Source: Caballeronia sp. NK8 | GTDB taxonomy: Bacteria; Pseudomonadota; Gammaproteobacteria; Burkholderiales; Burkholderiaceae | DNA length: 64,000 bases | Assembly (NCBI RefSeq): GCF_018408855.1 | Contig: NZ_AP024322.1 | Span: 2,356,001-2,420,000 of the forward strand | Direction of reading: 5' to 3' | Shown: piece by piece, positions 48,868 through 58,766 of the stretch | Position numbering within the stretch: the stretch's first letter is position 1 | Layout of the letters: each line of letters starts with the position of its first letter | The notes under the pieces: generated by a model | Seen by the model: only the letters and a program-made list of their open reading frames with translations | Told to the model about the DNA's origin: nothing | The model's database searches: none | Position numbers and translations under genes: made by a program

Positions 48868-48947
48868 CGCGCGAACGCCACCGCAATGCACGACGTGAGC
48901 GGCCTCGCGAGCGGCTCGGGACACGGATCGGTGCGGTCGTCCGCGCG

Positions 48948-49247
48948 TCAGCTCACCGTCGCGACGCGCAGGCCGTCTGCGCGATCGAACACCGCGACGT
49001 CGCCTGCGGGCAGCATCGACGACGCCCTCGCTTGCCATTGCGACACGATCGCCGCGCGGTCCGCATCGCTACGCACGCCCTCCGCGACCGAATCCGCGAT
49101 GAGCGCCGCGCGTTCCCGCAGCAGCGCCGCCCGCTCGCCGCGCGCCAGCGCGCTCTGCACCGCGACCACCCCGAGCGCGGTCACGGCCGTGAGCGCCAGC
49201 GCGATCATCACTTCGATCAGCGAGTCGCCGCATTGCGCGCGCTTCAT
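48948..49247 (-). CDS. pilV: PilV-like minor pilin, apparently cut short by an in-frame stop
   Basis: The ATG at 49247 overlaps the fimT stop. The 99 residues begin MKRAQCGDSLIEVMIALALTAVTALGVVAVQSAL, a prepilin leader and helix (D replaces the more usual F after G). The frame meets TGA at 48950-48948. Reading on in the same frame gives 27 more codons, ADDRTDPCPEP through SCIAVAFAR, to a TGA at 48866-48864 that overlaps the pilW ATG. That tail looks like a genuine PilV C-terminus with two cysteines, so the first TGA is probably a nonsense mutation (for example from TGG). Confidence 0.8.
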   Translation of the reverse strand: MKRAQCGDSLIEVMIALALTAVTALGVVAVQSALARGERAALLRERAALIADSVAEGVRSDADRAAIVSQWQARASSMLPAGDVAVFDRADGLRVATVS

Positions 49248-49786
49248 GCCGACGCTCCGCAACCGCCCTGCGTCATGCGCGCGCGCCCGCCGGCAGCGAG
49301 CCGGATGCATCGGCGCGACGCGGAATTCGCGGCGGAATCGGCGCCGCGCGCAGCGAAGTCGAAGCTGCGGAAGCCGCCGATCACCTGCCCGTCGGGCGGC
49401 GTGAATGACAGCTCCGTCGATGTTCCCGCAATCGAGATCGACGTCATCGCCGGCTGCATTCGCAGAAGTGTGGATGTGCCGTCGCGATCGACGAACAAGC
49501 CCCAGCCGCACGACCAGTCGGTGACGCCGCCATCGCAGCTGCGCCCCGCCGCGAGGCAGCGACGTGACGCGTCGATTCGGCAAAGCGTCACGCGCGCCCC
49601 GCGCCGTACGGCTTCCGCACGCGCGAGCGACAGCGTGGAAAAAAGTGCGCGCGCTCGCGCATCGACCCGATCGCGCGTCTGCCACGCGACGAACGACGGA
49701 GCGGCGAAGGTCGCGAGTATCGCCATGATGGCGAGCACCACGCACAGTTCGACGAGCGTGAATCCCTGATTCGAAGCGCGGGTCAT
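49244..49786 (-). CDS. fimT: GspH/FimT-family pseudopilin
   Basis: The ATG at 49786, six bases behind AAGGA, gives 180 residues; an ATG two codons earlier is too close to that site. The prepilin motif is SNQGFTLVELCVVLAIMAILATFAAPSF, followed by RALFSTLSLARAEAVRRG, the GspH/FimT signature, and VTLCR. Further cysteines are at WSCGWG and at the end. It heads the minor-pilin operon, and each following junction overlaps by 1-4 bases except pilV-pilW (now 80 bases) and pilX-pilE. Confidence 0.9.
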   Translation of the reverse strand: MTRASNQGFTLVELCVVLAIMAILATFAAPSFVAWQTRDRVDARARALFSTLSLARAEAVRRGARVTLCRIDASRRCLAAGRSCDGGVTDWSCGWGLFVDRDGTSTLLRMQPAMTSISIAGTSTELSFTPPDGQVIGGFRSFDFAARGADSAANSASRRCIRLAAGGRARMTQGGCGASA

Positions 49787-49950
49787 CTGCATTCCTTATC
49801 GATCGAGTTGAATCCAGGGACTCAATCTATCGGGAAGGCATGCGCGCCGCCATTAGCCGAATGGCCGAGTGTGCAGGCGGGTCGCGGCCCGGCAAACTGC
49901 GCGAGCGAACTGCGATGAATCAGACTTGGGAGGAAAGAATGCGGGAAAGA

Positions 49951-50433
49951 TCAGCGCTTGCGCGAACTCGATTTCTTCGGCGCGGCACGCCGGAATTCAT
50001 CGATCACGTCTTCGAATTCGGAGACGTCCTCGAAACGCTTGTAGACGGAAGCGAAACGCACGTACGCGATGGTGTCGAGCTGGCGCAGCTCGTTCATGAC
50101 GAGCTCGCCGAGGCGCTCGCTCTGCACTTCGCGCTCTCCGCTGCCGAGCAACTGATATTCGATGCGGGACGCGGCGGCATCGATCGCATCGGCTGCGACC
50201 GGGCGCTTTCTCAGCGCGAGCTGCATGCTCGCGACGATCTTGCGTCGATCGAACTCGGTGCGGCTGCCGTCTTTCTTGACGACGGCCGGCAACGCCAGTT
50301 CGACGCGCTCATAGGTGGTGAAACGCTTGTCGCACGCCGGACAGCGCCGGCGCCGCCGAATGGCCGCGCCATCCTCCGACACGCGAGAATCCACGACCTG
50401 GGTATCTTCGTGTCGGCAGAATGGGCAGCGCAT
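49951..50433 (-). CDS. nrdR: Transcriptional repressor NrdR
   Basis: The product has 160 residues. The zinc ribbon ([40 protein letters not shown]) has all four cysteines, followed by an ATP-cone domain from about 49 ([24 protein letters not shown]). NrdR senses (d)ATP and represses ribonucleotide reductase genes. The C-terminal extension is basic (KKSSSRKR). It follows glyA by 18 bases on the same strand, an arrangement common in beta-proteobacteria. Confidence 0.97.
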   Translation of the reverse strand: MRCPFCRHEDTQVVDSRVSEDGAAIRRRRRCPACDKRFTTYERVELALPAVVKKDGSRTEFDRRKIVASMQLALRKRPVAADAIDAAASRIEYQLLGSGEREVQSERLGELVMNELRQLDTIAYVRFASVYKRFEDVSEFEDVIDEFRRAAPKKSSSRKR

Positions 50434-50451
50434 CGGCGGTGTGCTCGAAAA

Positions 50452-51699
50452 TTAACGATAGACCGGGAAACGCTTGGTCAGATCGGCCACTTGCGCGCGC
50501 ACGCGCTCGATGGTCGCCTGGTCTTCCGGATTGTCGAGCACGTCGGCGATCAGGTTGCCGACGATCTCCGCTTCCTTCGTGCCGAAGCCGCGCGTGGTCA
50601 TCGCGGGCGAGCCGAGACGCACGCCGCTCGTGACGAACGGCTTTTCGGGATCGTTCGGGATCGCGTTTTTGTTGACGGTGATGTGCGCTGCGCCGAGCGC
50701 GGCTTCCGCAGCCTTGCCCGTGATCTTCTTCGCGCGCAGATCGACCAGCATCACGTGACTTTCCGTGCGGCCCGACACGATGCGCAAACCGCGCTTCACC
50801 AGCGTTTCGGCGAGCACGCGCGCGTTGTCGATCACGCCTTGCTGATACGTCTTGAAGTCCGGCGACAGCGCTTCCTTGAACGCGACAGCCTTCGCCGCGA
50901 TCACGTGCATGAGCGGTCCGCCCTGAATGCCCGGGAAGATCGCCGAATTGACCGGCTTCTCGAACTCGGACTTCATCAGGATCACGCCGCCGCGCGGGCC
51001 GCGCAGGCTCTTGTGCGTCGTCGTGGTGACGAAATCGGCGTGCGGCACCGGATTCGGGTACAGCCCGGCCGCGACGAGACCGGCGTAATGCGCCATGTCG
51101 ACCATGAAGTAAGCGCCGACGCTCTTCGCGATCTTCGAGAGACGTTCGAAGTCGATGCGCAGCGCGAACGCCGACGCGCCCGCGACGATCAGCTTCGGCT
51201 TGTGTTCCTTGGCGAGCGCTTCGGTCTTTTCGTAGTCGATGTCTTCGGCTTCGTTCAGGCCGTAGCTCACGACGTTGAACCACTTGCCCGACATGTTGAC
51301 CGGCGAGCCGTGCGTCAAATGACCGCCTTCGGCGAGGCTCATGCCCATGATCGTGTCGCCCGGCTTGAGCACCGCGAAGAACACGCCCTGATTCGCCTGC
51401 GAGCCGGAGTTCGGCTGCACGTTCGCGGATTCGGCGCCAAACAGTTGCTTTACGCGGTCGATCGCGAGTTGCTCGACGATGTCGACATACTCGCAACCAC
51501 CGTAGTAGCGCTTGCCGGGATAGCCTTCGGCGTATTTGTTGGTGAGTTGCGAGCCTTGCGCGGCCATCACGGCCGGGCTCGTGTAGTTTTCCGACGCGAT
51601 CAGCTCGATGTGATCTTCCTGGCGGCGGTTTTCCTGCTCGATCGCCTTGAGCAATTCGGGATCGACGTTGGCGAGGGTACTTTCGGCTCTGTCAAACAT
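50452..51699 (-). CDS. glyA: Serine hydroxymethyltransferase
   Basis: The product has 415 residues. [72 protein letters not shown] with the PLP lysine, and [16 protein letters not shown] are all present. The enzyme exchanges serine and glycine while charging tetrahydrofolate with a one-carbon unit. It is the first gene of glyA-nrdR. Confidence 0.98.
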   Translation of the reverse strand: MFDRAESTLANVDPELLKAIEQENRRQEDHIELIASENYTSPAVMAAQGSQLTNKYAEGYPGKRYYGGCEYVDIVEQLAIDRVKQLFGAESANVQPNSGSQANQGVFFAVLKPGDTIMGMSLAEGGHLTHGSPVNMSGKWFNVVSYGLNEAEDIDYEKTEALAKEHKPKLIVAGASAFALRIDFERLSKIAKSVGAYFMVDMAHYAGLVAAGLYPNPVPHADFVTTTTHKSLRGPRGGVILMKSEFEKPVNSAIFPGIQGGPLMHVIAAKAVAFKEALSPDFKTYQQGVIDNARVLAETLVKRGLRIVSGRTESHVMLVDLRAKKITGKAAEAALGAAHITVNKNAIPNDPEKPFVTSGVRLGSPAMTTRGFGTKEAEIVGNLIADVLDNPEDQATIERVRAQVADLTKRFPVYR

Positions 51700-52158
51700 A
51701 CGTTTTCCGTGAGATCAAAACAGGTTGACCGGATCGCGCGCGCGCCACGTTGGAAGCAGACGCAAAAGACGCTGGAAACCGATGGAGTCCAGACGCGACG
51801 GATAGAGGATGAATCCGGTTTCGCGGAACGGACAGCCACCGGCAACGCAGCAACGGCGTGCGGATCTCAGCTGCCCAGGCGAACGGCAAAACGACGCTCC
51901 GCGCTTCCTGGTGGGTCGCTCCACCTTGAATCCGAAGATTCTATCGCCAGTCACGCGGGGTTTGAGCGTTGTAGTGTAATGGGCGGGCAGGCTTTAGGCA
52001 ACCGGCTTCCGGCGCGATCCGGCACGCCTGCGATCACGTTTAAAGCACGATCGTTCGCTCCCGCGATTGCTTGCCGCGCCGCATCAATGGAAGTACCCTT
52101 TGCGCCGTTGCCGGACGCGCTCCGGCTCTACCCATTTCATCCCGTTCGGAGTCCGCTC
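51700..52158. other. Gene-free divergent region between glyA and the ydfG-like gene
   Basis: The 459 bases carry the two promoters. The long frame running through this part (continuing from upstream of glyA into the SDR gene) has arginine-rich random-looking sequence and is not a gene. No riboswitch, palindrome or terminator is evident to me. Confidence 0.55.
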
Positions 52159-52905
52159 ATGATCGTTTTCGTCACCGGCGCGTCGGCCGGATTCGGCGCC
52201 GCCATCGCCCGCACTTTTGCGAAGGGCGGCCATCGCGTGATCGCTGCCGCGCGCCGCAAGGAGCGCCTGGTCGCCCTGTCGAACGAGCTCGGCGACGCGC
52301 TATTGCCGGTCGAACTCGACGTGCGCGACGAAAACGCGGTCCGCAACGCCATCGCGTCGCTGCCCGAGTCGTTCGCCCAGATCGACGTGCTCGTGAACAA
52401 CGCCGGCCTCGCGCTCGGCCTCGAGCCCGCGCAGCGCGCAAACCTCGAGGACTGGAAAAGCATGATCGAGACAAACTGCACGGGCCTCGTGACGGTCACG
52501 CATGCAATCCTGCCCGGCATGATCGAGCGCAATCGCGGCCATGTGTTCAACATGGGATCGGTGGCGGGCACATATCCGTATATCGGCGGGAACGTGTACG
52601 GCGCGTCCAAGGCGTTCGTGCGGCAGTTCAGCCTGAATTTGCGTTCCGATGTCGCCGGCACCGCGCTGCGCGTGACCGACATCGAACCGGGCCTCGTGGG
52701 CGGCACCGAATTCTCCAACGTACGTTTCAAGGGCGACGACAGCAAGGCGGCGACCGTTTACAAAGACGTGCAGGCGCTGACGCCCGAGGATATCGCCGAT
52801 GCCATCTACTGGATCGCCACGCGTCCGGCACACGTGAATATCAATGCAATCGAGATGATGCCGATCGCGCAGACGTTCGCACCGTTGCAAATTCACCGCG
52901 GCTGA
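52159..52905 (+). CDS. ydfG: SDR oxidoreductase, YdfG-like (3-hydroxy acid dehydrogenase)
   Basis: The ATG at 52159 gives 248 residues, the exact size of E. coli YdfG. TGASAGFGAAIARTFAKGGHRVIAAARR, LVNNAGLALG, NMGSVAGTYPYIGGNVYGASKAFVRQFS with the S/Y/K catalytic set, and the PGLVGGTEFSNVRFKGD ending are typical. YdfG oxidises serine, threonine and 3-hydroxy acids with NADP+ and also reduces malonic semialdehyde. Frame remains open upstream, but without protein character. Confidence 0.93.
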   Translation: MIVFVTGASAGFGAAIARTFAKGGHRVIAAARRKERLVALSNELGDALLPVELDVRDENAVRNAIASLPESFAQIDVLVNNAGLALGLEPAQRANLEDWKSMIETNCTGLVTVTHAILPGMIERNRGHVFNMGSVAGTYPYIGGNVYGASKAFVRQFSLNLRSDVAGTALRVTDIEPGLVGGTEFSNVRFKGDDSKAATVYKDVQALTPEDIADAIYWIATRPAHVNINAIEMMPIAQTFAPLQIHRG

Positions 52906-53031
52906 TTCCGAGATTGCCCAAGGTTTTGGCAGTCGTGCTTCCGGTTCCGGTAAAATGCCGCCGATGAATATTTGTCAAAAAGCAAGCCGGAGCGGGCCAA
53001 TCAGCCTCCGCGCGAGCGGAGCGGCGCAAAG

Positions 53032-53493
53032 GTGAGTGATTCGTTGACTTTCGATTGGCCGGTGCGGGTGTACTACGAGGACACCGACGCCGGCGGCATC
53101 GTCTTCTACGCGAACTACCTGAAGTTCTTCGAACGGGCGCGCACCGAATGGCTGCGCGCGTGCGGCATCGACCAGCAGCGTCTCGCAGAGTCGAACGGCA
53201 TCCTGTTCGTCGTGCGACGCACGTCCGTCGAATATGCGTCGCCGGCGCGTCTGGATGACGTCATTCGCGTCGTGAGCCGCATCGAGCGGCTCGGGCGCGC
53301 ATCGGTGGATTTTCATCAGGAAGCGTGGCGCGACGGCGTGCTGCTCGCGAGCGGCGACATTCGCGTCGCTTCGGTGGATCGCGCGTCGATTCGTCCGGCC
53401 GCCATTCCCGACGGCGTGCTCGACGGGTTGAAGCGTGGCCCGCGCGCGGCGCCCGCCACCGCGTCATGCGGCGCGAACCCGGACCAGGCCTGA
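53032..53493 (+). CDS. ybgC: Tol-Pal-associated acyl-CoA thioesterase YbgC
   Basis: The GTG at 53032 gives 153 residues starting MSDSLTFDWPVRVYYEDTDAGGIVFYANYLKFFERARTEWLR. These are the hot-dog fold residues, including the catalytic aspartate in YYEDTDAGG. A TTG 20 codons upstream is open, but those codons are polar and unlike the family. YbgC is a cytoplasmic acyl-CoA thioesterase. It begins the classical ybgC-tolQRAB-pal-cpoB order. Confidence 0.92.
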   Translation: MSDSLTFDWPVRVYYEDTDAGGIVFYANYLKFFERARTEWLRACGIDQQRLAESNGILFVVRRTSVEYASPARLDDVIRVVSRIERLGRASVDFHQEAWRDGVLLASGDIRVASVDRASIRPAAIPDGVLDGLKRGPRAAPATASCGANPDQA

Positions 53494-53658
53494 TCGATGA
53501 ACGCATCGCACCCCGAAGCGAACCAGGGCATCGGTAACAGAGGAAGCACTAACGAGCATGAGCCGGTTACGGCACGGCTTTCGTTTGATTCACATCCCTT
53601 TCACGAAAGCATGATGCTTTGACCGGACGCCCCTTGCGGGACGTAACAGCGGACCTTT

Positions 53659-54336
53659 ATGAACAATACACAAGACCTGTCGATCATTTCTCTCGTCGTT
53701 CACGCGAGCCTGCTCGCGCAGGCGGTGATGGCGCTGCTGCTATTGCTGTCGCTGCTGTCGTGGACCTTCATCTTCCGCAAGTGGTTCGCCATTCGTCGCG
53801 CGCGGGCGCAAACCGAGCGTTTCGAGCGCGATTTCTGGTCGGGCGGCGATTTGCAGGCGCTTTATCAGAGCGCGGCGAACAATCGCCACACCATCGGTGC
53901 GCTGGAGCGTATCTTTGAATCCGGCATGCGCGAATTCCTGAAGGGCAAGGAGCGCCGCATCACCGATCCGGGCGCGATCCTCGACGGCTCGCGCCGCGCG
54001 ATGCGCGCGGCCTTCCAGCGTGAAATGGACGTGCTCGAGGCGAATCTCGCGTTTCTCGCGTCGGTCGGCTCGGTGAGTCCGTATATCGGTCTGTTCGGCA
54101 CGGTCTGGGGGATCATGAATTCGTTCCGCGGACTCGCCAACGTGCAGCAGGCGACGCTCGCAAACGTGGCGCCGGGCATCGCCGAAGCGCTCGTCGCGAC
54201 CGCGATCGGCCTGTTCGCCGCGATTCCCGCGGTGGTCGCATACAACCGCTACGCGCACGACATCGACCGTCTGGCGATCCGCTTCGAGACCTTCATCGAA
54301 GAGTTCTCGAACATTCTGCAGCGTCAGGCGCACTAA
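53659..54336 (+). CDS. tolQ: TolQ, proton-channel subunit of the Tol-Pal system
   Basis: The product has 225 residues with three membrane helices (about 15-37, 127-150 and 165-190). SLLSWTFIFRKWF, the GSVSPYIGLFGTVWGIMNSFRGLA signature and IGLFAAIPAVVAYN identify TolQ/ExbB/MotA-type proteins. With TolR it uses the proton motive force to energise TolA, driving outer-membrane constriction at division. Confidence 0.97.
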   Translation: MNNTQDLSIISLVVHASLLAQAVMALLLLLSLLSWTFIFRKWFAIRRARAQTERFERDFWSGGDLQALYQSAANNRHTIGALERIFESGMREFLKGKERRITDPGAILDGSRRAMRAAFQREMDVLEANLAFLASVGSVSPYIGLFGTVWGIMNSFRGLANVQQATLANVAPGIAEALVATAIGLFAAIPAVVAYNRYAHDIDRLAIRFETFIEEFSNILQRQAH

Positions 54337-54350
54337 GCAAGGAGTTCGCG

Positions 54351-54794
54351 ATGGCAGGCCCCATTCGTTCCAGCATGCGCGGCAGCTCGCGCCGCGCGAT
54401 GTCCGATATCAACGTCGTGCCGTACATCGACGTGATGCTCGTGCTGCTCGTCATCTTCATGGTGACCGCGCCGCTCGTTTCGCCCTCCATCATCAATCTG
54501 CCGACCGTCGGCAACGCGCAGCCGCAGGAACAACAGCCGCCGCTCGTCATCAACATCAAGGCCGACGGCAGCATGAACGTCCGCTACAAGGAGAACGGCG
54601 GCTCGACGCAGGAGCAGAAGATGTCGAAAGACGAGTTGAACACGTTCGTGCTCAATCGTCAGGAATCGCATCCGGATCAGCCCGTCGTAATCGCGGCGGA
54701 CAAGACCGTGAAGTATGAAGTCGTGATGAACGTGATGTCCGATATGAAGGCGCGCGGTGTGAAGCGCGTCGGATTGCTCGTCAAATCGCAATGA
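54351..54794 (+). CDS. tolR: TolR, proton-channel subunit of the Tol-Pal system
   Basis: The product has 147 residues. One helix near the start (INVVPYIDVMLVLLVIFMVTAPLV) contains the essential aspartate in YIDVML, and the remainder is a periplasmic ExbD-like domain. It starts 14 bases after tolQ and overlaps tolA by four bases (ATGA). Confidence 0.97.
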   Translation: MAGPIRSSMRGSSRRAMSDINVVPYIDVMLVLLVIFMVTAPLVSPSIINLPTVGNAQPQEQQPPLVINIKADGSMNVRYKENGGSTQEQKMSKDELNTFVLNRQESHPDQPVVIAADKTVKYEVVMNVMSDMKARGVKRVGLLVKSQ

Positions 54795-55885
54795 CCCTTT
54801 TGCACAAGCAGACACGCGCATCGTCCGCGCGACCGATTCGCCCGCCGCGCGAGCGCGGCACGGGCAGGGCGTTCGCGCTCGCGGCAGTGATGCACCTGCT
54901 GCTCGGCTGGCTGCTGTATCACGGCATCAACTGGCAGAACAACACGCCGGCGGGCTCGGAAGCGGAAATCTGGACCGAGATCCCGGATACGTCCACGCCG
55001 ACGCCGCGCCCCGCTCCGCCGCCGCCCGCGCCGGTGAAGGTGCAGCCCGCGCCGCCGCCCGCGAAGGACGAGGACGCGGACATCGCGCTGCAGGAAAAGA
55101 AACGCAAGCAGCAGGAAGCCGCCGCGCGGGAAGCGCAACTCGCCGAGCAGCGCCGTCAGCAGGAACAGGCCCGCCAGGAAGCGGAAGAGAAGCGCCAGCA
55201 GCAACTCGCCGCCGCGGCCGCCACGCAGAAGGCGATGCAGGACAAGCAGAAGCAGATCGAGCAGCAGCGTCAGGCGGAACTGCAGAAACAGCAGCAACAG
55301 AAGGCGCAGCAGGACAAGCAGCGTCAGCAGCAGCAGGCGGAAGCGCAGAAGCAGGAACAGCTCAAGGACCAGAAGGAACAGCAGGAGGCCAAGGCGAAGG
55401 CCGACGCGCAAGCCAAGGCCAAGGCTGAAACCGACGCGAAGGCGAAGGCGGCTGCGCAGGCCAAAGCCAAGGCCGAAGCGGAAGCGAAGGCCAAGGTCGA
55501 TGCCGAACGCAAGGCGCGTCTTGCGCAACTGCAGGGTCAGTTGGGCGGGGGCACGGCGGGCAGCGGCGAAGGCCTCGCGAAGAGCGGCACCGGCAAGGGC
55601 GCGGGCGGCAATGCGACCTCGCCCGGCTATGCCGAGAAGGTGCAGCGCCGCGTGCGGCCGAATATCGTGTGGGCCGGCGAAACGGCCGGGCTCGAGACCG
55701 TCGTTTCGGTGCGTTGCTCGCCGACGGGCACGCTGCTCTCGGCGAACATCACCCGTTCGAGCGGCAACGAGCAGTGGGATCAGGCAGCGTTGCGTGCAGT
55801 GCAGCGCTCGGATCCGATGCCGGTGGATATCGACGGCAAGGCTCCCGGCGCCTTCACGATCACGCTGCGGCCGGCCGGAGGCTGA
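54791..55885 (+). CDS. tolA: TolA, energy-coupling protein of the Tol-Pal system
   Basis: The product has 364 residues in three parts. A short cytoplasmic start and one membrane helix (about 27-46) come first. A very long alanine/lysine/glutamine/glutamate-rich coiled-coil (about 95-240) with repeated KAKAE-type units spans the periplasm. A globular C-terminal domain follows (about 275-364; YAEKVQRRVRPNIVWAGE, CSPTGTLLSANITRSSG, WDQAALRAVQRSDPMP). It links the TolQR motor to Pal and TolB at the outer membrane. The repetitive middle is prone to length change between strains. Confidence 0.95.
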   Translation: MTLLHKQTRASSARPIRPPRERGTGRAFALAAVMHLLLGWLLYHGINWQNNTPAGSEAEIWTEIPDTSTPTPRPAPPPPAPVKVQPAPPPAKDEDADIALQEKKRKQQEAAAREAQLAEQRRQQEQARQEAEEKRQQQLAAAAATQKAMQDKQKQIEQQRQAELQKQQQQKAQQDKQRQQQQAEAQKQEQLKDQKEQQEAKAKADAQAKAKAETDAKAKAAAQAKAKAEAEAKAKVDAERKARLAQLQGQLGGGTAGSGEGLAKSGTGKGAGGNATSPGYAEKVQRRVRPNIVWAGETAGLETVVSVRCSPTGTLLSANITRSSGNEQWDQAALRAVQRSDPMPVDIDGKAPGAFTITLRPAGG

Positions 55886-56008
55886 GCGCGATTGCCTGAA
55901 AGCCGGCTTGTAAGCTGGCATTAAGCAGCGGGAACGAATTGTGCGAGCGCGGGTCTGTTCTGCAGTCCGCGGACACTTGAAAACGCTTTTATCTGGAACC
56001 TATACAGC

Positions 56009-57301
56009 ATGAGTTTGATGACGAAGCTTGGCCTGAAAACGCTGGTCGCGTCCTGCCTGATCGCAGCCGGCACCGCCGCACACGCCCAGTTGAACGTACT
56101 CGTGACCGGCGTCGGTTCGACCCAGTTTCCGATCGCAACGGCCAATTTCGCCAATGAAGCGAATTCTCCGCAGCAGGTCAGCGCGATCATTCGCCAGGAT
56201 CTGCAACGAAGCGGCAAGTTCACGAATATCGACGCGGGCGGCACGCCGGTGTCGGAAACCGATTCGGTCGACCTCGGCGCCTGGAAGGCAAAAGGCGCGG
56301 ACGCGTATGTGTCGGGCAGCGTGAACAAGCTGCCGAACGGTCAATACGAAGTGCGCTTCCGTCTGTACGACACCGTCAAGCAGCAGAACCTCGGCGGCCT
56401 GTCGCTGGTCAGCGCGGAAAGTGGCCTGCGCATGAGCGCGCACAAGATCGCCGACTACATCTACGCGAAGCTGCTCGGCGGCCGCGGTGTGTTCGCAACG
56501 CGCCTGTCCTACGTGATTCAGACCGGCGGGCGCTATCAGTTGCAGATTTCGGATTCGGACGGCCAGGACGCGAAGATCGCCCTCTCCAGCCCCGAGCCGA
56601 TCATCTCGCCGGCATGGTCGCCGGACGGCACGAAGGTCGCATACGTGTCGTTCGAAAAGAAGAAGCCGGTGGTCTACATCCACGATCTGCCGACGGGACG
56701 TCGCGTGGTCGTGTCGAATCAGAAGGGCAACAACAGTGCTCCGGCGTGGTCGCCCGATGGCCGCAAGCTCGCCGTCGCGCTCTCGCGCACCGGCAACACG
56801 CAGATTTTCGAAGTCAACGCAGACGGCTCCGGCCTGCGCCGTCTGACACAAGGCAGTTCCATCGATACCGAGCCGGCCTACTCGCCCGATGGCAACTCCA
56901 TCTACTTCACGAGCGATCGCGGCGGCCAACCGCAGATCTACAAGATGCCGGCGGCGGGGGAAAGCGCCGGCTCGGCCCAGCGGGTCACCTTTGCGGGCAG
57001 CTACAACACCAGCCCGCGCGTGAGCCCGGACGGCAAGCAACTCGCGTACATTTCGCGCACTGGCGGCGGCTTCAAGCTGTATCTGCAGGACCTCGCGTCC
57101 GGCACGGCGACGGGGCTGACCGACACGACGCATGACGAATCGCCGAGTTTCGCGGCGAATGGTCAGTACATCCTCTACGCCACCCAAGTGAACGGACGTG
57201 GCGTGTTGGCAGCCGTTTCGACCGACGGTCGCACGCGGCAAGTCTTGTCCTTACAGGGCGGTGTGGTGCGCGAGCCGTCCTGGGGTCCGTTCATGCAATA
57301 A
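56009..57301 (+). CDS. tolB: TolB, periplasmic beta-propeller
   Basis: The product has 430 residues. A signal peptide ends at AHA|QLN (about residue 24). The N-terminal TolB domain (about 30-160) precedes a six-bladed propeller with repeated PAWSPDGxKVAYVS-type blades ([61 protein letters not shown]). TolB binds Pal and modulates its contact with peptidoglycan and TolA. It follows tolA after 123 bases. Confidence 0.97.
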   Translation: MSLMTKLGLKTLVASCLIAAGTAAHAQLNVLVTGVGSTQFPIATANFANEANSPQQVSAIIRQDLQRSGKFTNIDAGGTPVSETDSVDLGAWKAKGADAYVSGSVNKLPNGQYEVRFRLYDTVKQQNLGGLSLVSAESGLRMSAHKIADYIYAKLLGGRGVFATRLSYVIQTGGRYQLQISDSDGQDAKIALSSPEPIISPAWSPDGTKVAYVSFEKKKPVVYIHDLPTGRRVVVSNQKGNNSAPAWSPDGRKLAVALSRTGNTQIFEVNADGSGLRRLTQGSSIDTEPAYSPDGNSIYFTSDRGGQPQIYKMPAAGESAGSAQRVTFAGSYNTSPRVSPDGKQLAYISRTGGGFKLYLQDLASGTATGLTDTTHDESPSFAANGQYILYATQVNGRGVLAAVSTDGRTRQVLSLQGGVVREPSWGPFMQ

Positions 57302-57355
57302 ATCCAGCAATAACGTTTAGAAACAACGTTCAGCTACAACACAAGGAGAGGTACC

Positions 57356-57862
57356 ATGATGTCGAAACTTCGTATCGGCCTGGCAGTTGCGATGGTCGGC
57401 GCATTGGCGGCGTGTCACTCGGGCGTGAAGCTCGACGAAGGCCAGAACAAGGGTGCAGTCGGCACGCAGCCGAACCCGACGGACGTGAAGCAGGTCAACA
57501 TCGACCCGCTGAACGACCCGAACAGCCCGCTCGCCAAGCGCAGCATCTATTTCGACTTCGACAGCTATGCCGTGAAGGACGACTATCAGCCGCTGCTGCA
57601 ACAACACTCGTCGTACCTGAAGAGCCATCCGGAGCGTCACGTCCTGATCCAGGGCAACACCGACGAGCGCGGCACCAGCGAGTACAACCTCGCACTGGGC
57701 CAGAAGCGCGCGGAAGCCGTGCGTCGCGCGATGTCGCTGATGGGCGTCGCCGATTCGCAGATGGAAGCCGTGAGCCTCGGCAAGGAAAAGCCGATGGCGA
57801 CGGGTCACGACGATTCGTCGTGGGCACAGAACCGCCGTGCGGACCTCGTGTACCAGCAATAA
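57356..57862 (+). CDS. pal: Peptidoglycan-associated lipoprotein Pal
   Basis: The product has 168 residues. A lipoprotein signal ends in LAAC with acylated C20. The OmpA-like domain (about 62-168) has IYFDFDSYAVKDDYQPLL, VLIQGNTDERGTSEYNLALGQKRAEAV and the final NRRADLVY, with the diaminopimelate-binding aspartate and arginine. It anchors the outer membrane to peptidoglycan. A strong AAGGAGAGG site precedes the start. The second codon is also ATG, so either may be used. Confidence 0.97.
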   Translation: MMSKLRIGLAVAMVGALAACHSGVKLDEGQNKGAVGTQPNPTDVKQVNIDPLNDPNSPLAKRSIYFDFDSYAVKDDYQPLLQQHSSYLKSHPERHVLIQGNTDERGTSEYNLALGQKRAEAVRRAMSLMGVADSQMEAVSLGKEKPMATGHDDSSWAQNRRADLVYQQ

Positions 57863-57898
57863 TCAACTTAACGTAACCAGTTACGGGTGAGTCGCCCT

Positions 57899-58648
57899 AT
57901 GTTGTATCGTTTTCCCTTGCTGCGTGTAGCCGCAGCCGCGTGTCTGGCTGGCTCGACGATGCTGAGCGTGCCCGCGCACGCCGGCGTTTTCGACGACACC
58001 GAAGCGCGTAAAGCCGTGCTCGACCTGCGCACGAAGACTGATGGCCTGTCGAATCAGTTGCAGGCTGCGCAGCGCACGATCCTCGACCAATCGAACCGTA
58101 TCGACCAGCTCAACCAGCAGGTCGCCACGCTTCGCGGCCAGAACGAGGATCTGGCCAATCAGGTCACCACGCTGCAGAAGCAGCAGAAGGACTATTACGC
58201 CGATCTCGACACGCGCTTGAAGAAGTTCGAGCCGCAGCAGGAAACAGTCGACGGCGTGACCGGTTCGGTGCAGCCCGGCGAGACGGAAGCGTTCAACGCA
58301 GCGTCGACTCAATTCCGCAACGGCGATTACAAGAACGCCGCGGCGTCGTTCAAGGCGTTCGTGGCGAAGTATCCGCAGAGCCCGTATCAGCCGACGGCGC
58401 GGTACTGGCTCGGCAACGCGCTCTATGCGCAGCGCGACTACAAGGGATCGACGGCGATCTGGCAGGATCTGGTGAAGAGTTATCCGACGCATCCGAGGGC
58501 GCCCGAGGCATTGCTTGCGATCGCGAACAATCAGATCGAGCAAGGCCAGAAGGCGGCTGCAAAGCAGACGCTTCAGCAGATCATCTCGCAGTACGCCGGT
58601 ACGGAAGTCGCGCAGACGGCGCAGAGCAAGATGTCGCAGGTGAAGTGA
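57899..58648 (+). CDS. cpoB: Cell-division coordinator CpoB (YbgF)
   Basis: The ATG at 57899 gives 249 residues; a GTG four codons earlier is possible. A signal peptide ends AHA|GVFDD. An N-terminal coiled-coil trimerisation segment (about 30-100; LRTKTDGLSNQLQAAQRTILDQSNRIDQLNQQV) is followed by TPR repeats (about 130-245; FNAASTQFRNGDYKNAAASFKAFVAKYP). CpoB tunes PBP1B activity and Tol energy use during constriction. It closes the tol-pal operon and is followed by a terminator. Confidence 0.94.
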   Translation: MLYRFPLLRVAAAACLAGSTMLSVPAHAGVFDDTEARKAVLDLRTKTDGLSNQLQAAQRTILDQSNRIDQLNQQVATLRGQNEDLANQVTTLQKQQKDYYADLDTRLKKFEPQQETVDGVTGSVQPGETEAFNAASTQFRNGDYKNAAASFKAFVAKYPQSPYQPTARYWLGNALYAQRDYKGSTAIWQDLVKSYPTHPRAPEALLAIANNQIEQGQKAAAKQTLQQIISQYAGTEVAQTAQSKMSQVK

Positions 58649-58700
58649 AGTAAGCGACGCTTTGCGGTGCTTTTTTGGCATCGCGCCTCTCGAGGAGAAT

Positions 58701-58732
58701 GCCCGTGGGCCATAAAGCCGCGGGCGTTTTTC
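58701..58732 (+). terminator. Rho-independent terminator after cpoB
   Basis: GCCCGTGG and CCGCGGGC pair over eight bases (one G-U) around a nine-base loop, followed by a T-rich run. Confidence 0.8.
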
Positions 58733-58766
58733 TTTCGGGGTTTCGGCTGTTCTTCGGCGGAACGGG

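Noticed and set aside
49840..52158. Plus-strand open frame running opposite nrdR and glyA into the ydfG-like gene
   Set aside because: It is the antisense shadow of nrdR and glyA; only the last 248 residues match a known family.
55081..55510. Repeat region or CRISPR-like array
   Set aside because: The repetition is the alanine/lysine/glutamine coiled-coil of TolA, not spaced repeats; no CRISPR array occurs in the window.
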